Of a stretch of 64,000 nt of DNA, positions 58,587 through 64,000 are shown piece after piece. Location: contig JASBVF010000040.1 in the NCBI GenBank assembly GCA_030147525.1, forward strand, positions 124,001-188,000. Direction: 5' to 3'. The DNA comes from Bacteroidota bacterium (GTDB lineage: Bacteria > Bacteroidota > Bacteroidia > Chitinophagales > Saprospiraceae). The first letter of the stretch is position 1; the number at the start of each line of letters is the position of its first letter. The position numbers and the translations under genes were made by a program. A model generated the notes under the pieces. It was not told the origin of the DNA. It did no database searches and saw nothing but the letters and a program-made list of their open reading frames with translations.

Positions 58587-59756
58587 ATGATGAGGATATT
58601 AATTTTTGCATTTCTGTCATTTTATATGGCGGCCCAGGCAAGCGCCCAAGGCATCGAATTTTTCCATGGCACTTGGAACGAAGCACTTGAAGCGGCAAAA
58701 AAACAAGGTAAACCCATCTTCGTGGATGCCTACGCCGAATGGTGTGGCCCGTGCAAGCGCATGGCGGCTACTACTTTTAAAAGCGAGGAAGTGGGCGAGT
58801 ATTTCAACCAGAATTTCATCAATATGAAAATTGACATGGAGAAAGGCGAAGGGTTGACTTTCCGCAAAAAGTACCCGGTGAGCGCCTTCCCGACCCTGTT
58901 TTTCATCGATGACAAAGGCGAAGTGCTCCACAAAGCCGTCGGGGCGCAGGATGCGAAAGGCCTGATCAAGTTGGGTGAGTTCGCTTCCGGCAAAATCGAC
59001 TATAGCAAAGAGTACGCTAAGTTGTACGAGGAAGGAAACCGGGAGCCTGAGTTGATTTTTAACTACGTGAAAGCCCTCAACAAATCAGGCAAACCCAGCC
59101 TGGCCGTTTCCAATGAATACCTTCGCTCACAGAAAGATTTGACGACCGAATTCAACCTGCGTTTCATTCTGGAAGCAGCCGTGGAAGCCGACTCCCGTAT
59201 TTTTGGTTTACTGGTGAAACACCAAAAGCAAATCGGAATGCTGGAAGGCTTACAGGCGGTGCGGGATCGCATCGAATTTGCCTGTAAAAACACAGCCGAC
59301 AAGGCCGCCGAATTTCAGTACCCCGAACTGCTGGAAGAGGCCAAGTCAAAAATGAAAGCCAACTACCCTGAAATGGCCGATGCATTTGCTGCCAAAGCAG
59401 ACCTGTATTATTACAAAACTACCAACGACGGAAAAAACTACGTCAAAGCCTGCAGCGCCTATGACAAGGAAGTAGCCCATGGCGATCCCAAAGAGTTGCA
59501 TAAAATTGCCGGCGACATTCTGGCCTATTTCAGCAGTGATGAAAAATGCATGAAAGCGGCAGAGAAGTACGCCAAAGAGGCAGCAGAGAAAGGTAAGACC
59601 TTTGAATTTTACCTGACCTACGCTGAAATCCTGAATCAGAACGGCAAGAAAAAACATGCCATCGAAGCTGCGAAGGAGGCCCTCGAACTGGCAAAGGCCG
59701 CAAGTGATCCTGCCGAGCGCCAAATAAAAAATTTCATCCAACAACTGGAAAGCTAA
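58587..59756 (+). CDS. Periplasmic thioredoxin-domain protein (first of a tandem pair)
   Basis: 389 residues. A signal peptide (RILIFAFLSFYMAAQASAQ) is followed by a thioredoxin domain at about 22-140 with the active site YAEWCGPCKRMAATTF and the cis-proline region SAFPTLFFID. The rest (150-389) is helical and repeat-like, ending with a TPR-like segment (YLTYAEILNQNGKKKHAIEA). The second gene 90 bases downstream has the same architecture, so the pair arose by duplication. A role in envelope disulfide reduction is inferred. Confidence 0.88.
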   Translation: MMRILIFAFLSFYMAAQASAQGIEFFHGTWNEALEAAKKQGKPIFVDAYAEWCGPCKRMAATTFKSEEVGEYFNQNFINMKIDMEKGEGLTFRKKYPVSAFPTLFFIDDKGEVLHKAVGAQDAKGLIKLGEFASGKIDYSKEYAKLYEEGNREPELIFNYVKALNKSGKPSLAVSNEYLRSQKDLTTEFNLRFILEAAVEADSRIFGLLVKHQKQIGMLEGLQAVRDRIEFACKNTADKAAEFQYPELLEEAKSKMKANYPEMADAFAAKADLYYYKTTNDGKNYVKACSAYDKEVAHGDPKELHKIAGDILAYFSSDEKCMKAAEKYAKEAAEKGKTFEFYLTYAEILNQNGKKKHAIEAAKEALELAKAASDPAERQIKNFIQQLES

Positions 59757-59764
59757 AAATTACA

Positions 59765-59832
59765 ATTGATTGATTGTTAGAGGGTTGAATTGAACTAAGT
59801 ACGAAACAACAATCTAGCAATCAAACAATCAA
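59765..59832. repeat. Imperfect palindrome between the tandem thioredoxin genes
   Basis: ATTGATTGATTGTTAGAGGG is partly complementary to CAACAATCTAGCAATCAAAC plus AATCAA at 59807-59832. The arms are made of reiterated TTGATTG words. It nearly fills the 90-base spacer, like the palindrome between blaI and its partner. Confidence 0.5.
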
Positions 59833-59845
59833 ACCATCACTTTTA

Positions 59846-61009
59846 ATGAAAAAGTATCTCATTTTGCTGGCCTTCGTCTTTTTGATGGGCAGCAATACTT
59901 ACGCCCAGAGCGGTATTCAATTTACCCAGGGAACCTGGAAGGAACTGTTGGCGAAAGCCGACAAAGAAAACAAACTCATTTTCATGGATGCCTACGCCGA
60001 ATGGTGCGGACCCTGCAAAATGATGGCCCGTGACGTCTTCACGGCCGAGGAGGTAGGGAATTATTTCAACACCAAATTCATCAATGTGAAGATGGACATG
60101 GAAAAAGGCGAGGGGATTGGCCTGTCCCGGGATTTTGGCATCATGGCTTACCCGACGTTACTTTTTATTGATGAAACGGGGGAAGTCGTTCACCGGGCAG
60201 TTGGGTATCACACCAAAGATCTTCTGCTCAACCTCGGAGAGGCTGCTTTGGACCCTTCCCGGAACTTCGGGAGCATCAATGCCAAGTACGAAAGCGGCGA
60301 TCGTTCACCCGATCTGCTCAAAAACCTGGCTCTGGCAAGGTACGATGCCATGGACGGCAGCTACAGTCAGGTGGCCGAAGAGTATCTGGCCACACAAAAA
60401 AACTGGAATACAGAAGACAACATGGAATTCATTTTCCGCATGGTTAGCGACCTGGATTCGAAAATGGCGGACTTCATGCTCAACAATCAGCAGGCTTTCG
60501 TAACGAAATTCGGCGATCGGGCCATTGCCGGCAAGGTCAATGAGTTGGTGCAAAACACCATCTCCCGTGCAGAGACCGAAGCGGATCTGAAAAAAGTCGA
60601 GCAACTCTACGCCAAAATCTATCCTGAACAGGCCGGAGAAATGGCTATGCGCCTGAAAATGGGCTTTTACGCCCAGCGGGAAGACTGGAGTAACTTCGGG
60701 AAAGCTGCCGATGCGTTTTACAAAAAATACCCAGCTCAAAGCTGGGACGAACTGAACGAAATCGCCTGGATTTACTACGAAGAAGTCAACGGTAAAAAAG
60801 AACTGAAAACGGCCCTCAACTGGGCCAAGCAGTCCGTGAAAATGGATAAAAACTACTACAACATGGACACCATGGCATCGCTCTACTACAAGCTGGGCAA
60901 AAAAGGCAAAGCACTGAAAACCGCCAACGAAGCCATCAAACTTGCCAAAGCTACCGGCGAAGATTACTCGGCGACGGAGGGGTTGATTGAGAAGATTAAG
61001 GGGAGGTAA
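59846..61009 (+). CDS. Periplasmic thioredoxin-domain protein (second of a tandem pair)
   Basis: 387 residues, paralogous to the gene just upstream. Signal peptide YLILLAFVFLMGSNTYAQ, thioredoxin active site YAEWCGPCKMMARDVF, cis-proline region MAYPTLLFID, then a helical domain with TPR-like repeats near the end (AKQSVKMDKNYYNMDTMA, YYKLGKKGKALKTANEA). The thioredoxin halves of the two paralogues are clearly alike, the helical halves much less so, which suggests separate partners. Confidence 0.88.
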   Translation: MKKYLILLAFVFLMGSNTYAQSGIQFTQGTWKELLAKADKENKLIFMDAYAEWCGPCKMMARDVFTAEEVGNYFNTKFINVKMDMEKGEGIGLSRDFGIMAYPTLLFIDETGEVVHRAVGYHTKDLLLNLGEAALDPSRNFGSINAKYESGDRSPDLLKNLALARYDAMDGSYSQVAEEYLATQKNWNTEDNMEFIFRMVSDLDSKMADFMLNNQQAFVTKFGDRAIAGKVNELVQNTISRAETEADLKKVEQLYAKIYPEQAGEMAMRLKMGFYAQREDWSNFGKAADAFYKKYPAQSWDELNEIAWIYYEEVNGKKELKTALNWAKQSVKMDKNYYNMDTMASLYYKLGKKGKALKTANEAIKLAKATGEDYSATEGLIEKIKGR

Positions 61010-61027
61010 ACGCTTGATTTTCAGACA

Positions 61028-61066
61028 AAAAAAATCCCGGCTTCGAGTGAGGCCGGGATTTTTTTG
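61028..61066 (+). terminator. Bidirectional terminator after the thioredoxin pair
   Basis: ATCCCGGC pairs with GCCGGGAT. A-rich and T-rich runs on the two sides allow termination of both the thioredoxin genes and the convergent Uma2 gene. Confidence 0.85.
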
Positions 61067-61114
61067 TTTTACAGCTATTACCTGTTGTAAAAGTGATGGT
61101 CACTATCAAGAATT

Positions 61115-61723
61115 CTATTTTTTATCAGGAGTTTCCGGCTGCTCAAATTCAACGTCTTCATATACCGTAGCGAGGTCGAGCTGGCAACCAATGGAATAGA
61201 GCTGGATGGATTTTTCAATGCCCCGTGCATCGCTGGCCCGCCAAAGGTCCTCTTCTTCCCGGAACATGGAAGTTATGTAATGCGAGTCCTGACTGACGAG
61301 TACATATTCCATGAAGGAGGGCAGGGTGCGGTATTTGTAGAATTTCAAGTTCCGGTCATATTCCTGAGTAGAGGTGGAGGCTACCTCCACAACGAGCAAA
61401 GGATTTACAATTACATCCCGGCGGCCTTCCCAGAACTCCGGTTTTTCGCAAACTACCACCGCATCGGGATAGACAAAACTTTGGAATTCCGGGATTTGTA
61501 TCCGCATGTCGCTGTTGTACACCTTGAATTTGTTCTGATGTTGTTTGATCGCCATCTTTAAAGCAAAAAGCATATTAGTAGCAATCTCATTGTGCAAATA
61601 TGTGCCTCCAGCCATAGATATTAGTTTCCCGTTGTGAAATTCATGTTTCACCGCCGACCTTTCTTCCAATTCGAAGTACTCTTCGATGGTGTACAATTTT
61701 TCTTTGCTTGCTACGGCAACCAT
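61115..61723 (-). CDS. Uma2-family (DUF820) restriction-endonuclease-like protein
   Basis: 202 residues from the ATG at 61723. The Uma2 PD-(D/E)XK layout is seen: YTIEEYFELEERSAVKHEFH with GKLISMAGGT, the catalytic Asp in FVYPDAVVVCEKP, the Glu in PLLVVEVAS, and the downstream FYKYRTLPSFMEYVLVSQD. Uma2 proteins are abundant in cyanobacteria and some Bacteroidota; they are predicted nucleases of unknown target. An in-frame extension upstream runs into the icmF gene and is unlikely to be used. Confidence 0.85.
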   Translation of the reverse strand: MVAVASKEKLYTIEEYFELEERSAVKHEFHNGKLISMAGGTYLHNEIATNMLFALKMAIKQHQNKFKVYNSDMRIQIPEFQSFVYPDAVVVCEKPEFWEGRRDVIVNPLLVVEVASTSTQEYDRNLKFYKYRTLPSFMEYVLVSQDSHYITSMFREEEDLWRASDARGIEKSIQLYSIGCQLDLATVYEDVEFEQPETPDKK

Positions 61724-61757
61724 GTCTTTGATTTTAGCCAAAAATACGAAAGTTCGG

Positions 61758-64000
61758 TTACATATTCCTCCGGTACTGCCCCCCCACCTCATACAACGCA
61801 TTCGTAACCTGCCCCAACGAGCAGCTTTTTACCGTCTCCATCAGTCCCTCGAAAATATTTTCATTGTGAACTGCTGCGGCCTGGAGTTTTTTCAAATTGG
61901 CCGGACCTTCCTTTACGTTGGCTTTTTTCAAATTCTCAACGGTAGCGATCTGTGCCAGTTTCTCCTCCTCCGTCGACCGGATAACCTCCTTGGGCAGGAT
62001 GGTCGGCGAGCCTTCTTTCGAAAGGAAAGTGTTCACGCCGATGATCGGAAACTCGCCCGTGTGCTTTTGGTGCTCGTAGTAGAGGCTCTCCTCCTGGATT
62101 TTTCCACGCTGGTACATCGTTTCCATCGCCCCGAGTACGCCGCCCCGCTCAGTGATTCGGTCGAATTCTGTGAGCACGGCCTCTTCTACCAGATCGGTCA
62201 GCTCTTCGATGATGAAAGCGCCCTGCAGCGGGTTTTCATTTTTCGCCAAACCCAACTCATGGTTGATGATCATCTGGATGGCCACCGCCCGGCGCACACT
62301 TTCCTCCGTCGGCGTGGTGATCGCCTCATCGTAGGCGTTGGTGTGCAGCGAGTTGCAGTTGTCGTAGATGGCGTAGAGCGCCTGCAGCGTCGTACGGATG
62401 TCGTTGAAATCGATCTCCTGGGCGTGCAGCGAGCGGCCGGAAGTCTGAATGTGGTATTTCAACATCTGGCTGCGCTCGTTGGCGCCGTATTTTTCCTTCA
62501 TCGCCTTCGCCCAAATGCGGCGGGCCACCCGGCCGATGACGGCATATTCGGGATCGACGCCGTTGGAGAAGAAGAATGAGAGATTCGGCGCAAAATCGTC
62601 GATGTTCATGCCCCGGCTGAGATAGTATTCTACGAAAGTGAAACCATTCGACAGCGTGAAGGCCAGCTGCGTGATCGGGTTAGCACCCGCCTCGGCGATG
62701 TGGTAGCCGGAGATGGACACTGAATAAAAATTCCTGACTTTCTTTTCGATGAAATACTCCTGCACGTCGCCCATGAGTTTGAGCGAAAACTCCGTGGAGA
62801 AAATGCAGGTATTCTGCGCCTGGTCTTCTTTCAAAATATCCGCCTGCACCGTACCCCGGACGCTGGCCAAGGCCTTGGCTTTCAATTGATTGTAAACACC
62901 CGCAGGCAAAACCTGGTCGCCGGTAACACCGAGCAACAGCAGGCCGAGACCGTCATTTCCTTCGGGAATTTCGCCCCGGTAAGTTGGCCGTGGTACGCCT
63001 TTGTCGTCGTACAATTCTTTCAACTTCGTTTCGACGAGGTGTTCCAGCTTGTTTTCACGGATGTACATTTCGCACTGCTGATCAATGGCCGCATTCATAA
63101 AAAATGCGCAGATCGTCGCCGCCGGGCCGTTGATCGTCATGCTCACCGAGGTTTTCGGGTCGCAGAGATCGAAGCCGGAATAGAGTTTTTTTGCATCGTC
63201 GAGGCAGCAGATGCTCACGCCGGAGTTGCCGATTTTACCGTAAATATCAGGCCGGTGATCCGGATCTTCGCCGTAGAGCGTCACCGAGTCGAAAGCGGTG
63301 CTGAGGCGGTTGGCCGGCATGCCGTGGCTGAGGTAGTGGAAACGGCGGTTGGTGCGCTCCGGTCCGCCTTCGCCGGCGAACATGCGGGTAGGGTCTTCGC
63401 CCTTTCTTTTAAAAGGAAAAACGCCTGCCGTGTAGGGGAATTCGCCCGGCACGTTCTCCTGCAAACACCAGCGTACGATCTCGCCCCAGTCTTTGAATTT
63501 GGGTAAAACGACCCTCGGAATATTCGACCCGGACAGGGATTTAGTTTTCGTCGGCACCCGGATTTCCTTACCACGCACGTGGTAAACGAACTCGTCGGAT
63601 GCGTAGTTAGCCTTTTTGGCTTCCCAGTTTTCGATGATTTGTTTGACCTCACGATCGAGACCAAGTTCCACTTCCGTGTAGGTATTTTTCAAAGCTGCCA
63701 GCACCTCGTCTTTGTTTTCCAGCTTCGAATTTTCGATGGATTTGATCGCCTCGTGCAGACCGAAAAGTTCACGTGCCACTTCTTCCTGTTTCCGTGCCCA
63801 CTCGTCGTAGCGGCGGTTGTTTTCTGAAATTTCGGAGAGGTAGCGCACCCGGCTGGGCGGGATGATGTAAATTTTTTCACTCATCTCCTCCGGGGCGTGG
63901 AAGTCGGAGCGCAGGTCAGCGCCGGTTTTTTCCACCAGCATTTTCATCAAACGGGCGTAGAGCAGGTTCGTGCCGTGGTCGTTGAATTGCGAAGCGATGG
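61758..64000 (-). CDS. icmF: Fused isobutyryl-CoA mutase IcmF, mutase part (N-terminus off the window)
   Basis: The frame is open from 61758 to the right edge, about 747 codons. The mutase substrate-binding region reads [20 protein letters not shown], with [20 protein letters not shown] after it; this is the IcmF form, not the methylmalonyl-CoA mutase form. Also seen: [40 protein letters not shown] and the linker [20 protein letters not shown]. The B12-binding and MeaB-like GTPase domains should lie to the right of position 64000. The reaction is adenosylcobalamin-dependent interconversion of isobutyryl-CoA and butyryl-CoA; some members act on pivalyl- or isovaleryl-CoA. Confidence 0.9.
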   Translation of the reverse strand, partial: IASQFNDHGTNLLYARLMKMLVEKTGADLRSDFHAPEEMSEKIYIIPPSRVRYLSEISENNRRYDEWARKQEEVARELFGLHEAIKSIENSKLENKDEVLAALKNTYTEVELGLDREVKQIIENWEAKKANYASDEFVYHVRGKEIRVPTKTKSLSGSNIPRVVLPKFKDWGEIVRWCLQENVPGEFPYTAGVFPFKRKGEDPTRMFAGEGGPERTNRRFHYLSHGMPANRLSTAFDSVTLYGEDPDHRPDIYGKIGNSGVSICCLDDAKKLYSGFDLCDPKTSVSMTINGPAATICAFFMNAAIDQQCEMYIRENKLEHLVETKLKELYDDKGVPRPTYRGEIPEGNDGLGLLLLGVTGDQVLPAGVYNQLKAKALASVRGTVQADILKEDQAQNTCIFSTEFSLKLMGDVQEYFIEKKVRNFYSVSISGYHIAEAGANPITQLAFTLSNGFTFVEYYLSRGMNIDDFAPNLSFFFSNGVDPEYAVIGRVARRIWAKAMKEKYGANERSQMLKYHIQTSGRSLHAQEIDFNDIRTTLQALYAIYDNCNSLHTNAYDEAITTPTEESVRRAVAIQMIINHELGLAKNENPLQGAFIIEELTDLVEEAVLTEFDRITERGGVLGAMETMYQRGKIQEESLYYEHQKHTGEFPIIGVNTFLSKEGSPTILPKEVIRSTEEEKLAQIATVENLKKANVKEGPANLKKLQAAAVHNENIFEGLMETVKSCSLGQVTNALYEVGGQYRRNM

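Overview
The window reads as ordinary chromosome of a Bacteroidota bacterium, most likely from the Saprospiria (Saprospiraceae/Lewinella/Haliscomenobacter side). Evidence seen here: several secreted proteins ending in type IX secretion (T9SS) sorting domains, SprB-like adhesin repeats, two periplasmic-propeller sensor kinases of which one was built as a hybrid two-component regulator, an M56/TonB signalling protein, a six-S1-domain ribosomal protein S1, promoters matching the Bacteroidota TTG-N19/20-TAnnTTTG consensus, and TTG starts. The genus is an inference. I see no prophage, insertion sequence, CRISPR array, rRNA or tRNA.

Layout. 1-5.5 kb: an OmpA-type TPR/PD40 protein cut by the left edge, then a LytS-like propeller kinase with its LytTR regulator. 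5.9-12.4 kb, all on the minus strand: a 2-oxoacid dehydrogenase E2, Pcm methyltransferase, a UvrD-type helicase fused to an iron-sulfur nuclease, and a SUMF1 protein. 12.6-18.5 kb, plus strand: BlaI repressor, BlaR1-like M56/TonB fusion, Nudix hydrolase, a membrane protein and a divergent pyruvate kinase homologue. 18.6-28.8 kb, minus strand: ABC exporter, RecD2, a free-standing T9SS-CTD-like protein, a thrombospondin-3 secreted protein, and a hybrid two-component system broken into two reading frames. 28.9-29.7 kb: a recD2 5' remnant next to a VapBC toxin-antitoxin pair. 29.7-35.5 kb, minus strand: a zinc-ribbon protein, acyl-CoA carboxylase, bifunctional nuclease, RlmB and acyl-CoA dehydrogenase. 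36-48.4 kb: HtrA protease, VanY peptidase, a 1940-residue metalloprotease with SprB repeats, XerD, MazG-like protein and HtpG. 48.5-53.3 kb: a T9SS beta-helix protein and ribosomal protein S1. 53.6-61 kb: DUF4112 protein, OmpA protein, redoxin, GHMP kinase, LolD-like ATPase, TPR lipoprotein and a tandem thioredoxin pair. 61.1-64 kb: a Uma2 nuclease and the fused mutase IcmF, cut by the right edge.

How the parts fit. E2, acyl-CoA carboxylase, acyl-CoA dehydrogenase and IcmF could all serve branched-chain or short-chain acyl-CoA catabolism, although they are not in one operon. The envelope theme is strong: T9SS cargo, OmpA proteins, HtrA, VanY, BlaI/BlaR and periplasmic thioredoxins.

The most interesting signals lie outside the genes: a multi-hairpin RNA candidate with its own terminator at 45.6-45.8 kb (minus strand); a 7-bp tandem repeat exactly where the hybrid two-component regulator loses frame; three direct repeats with an exact 22-bp period beside that regulator; twin palindromes bracketing the acyl-CoA dehydrogenase promoter; a palindrome upstream of the blaI promoter; and several long imperfect palindromes between genes.
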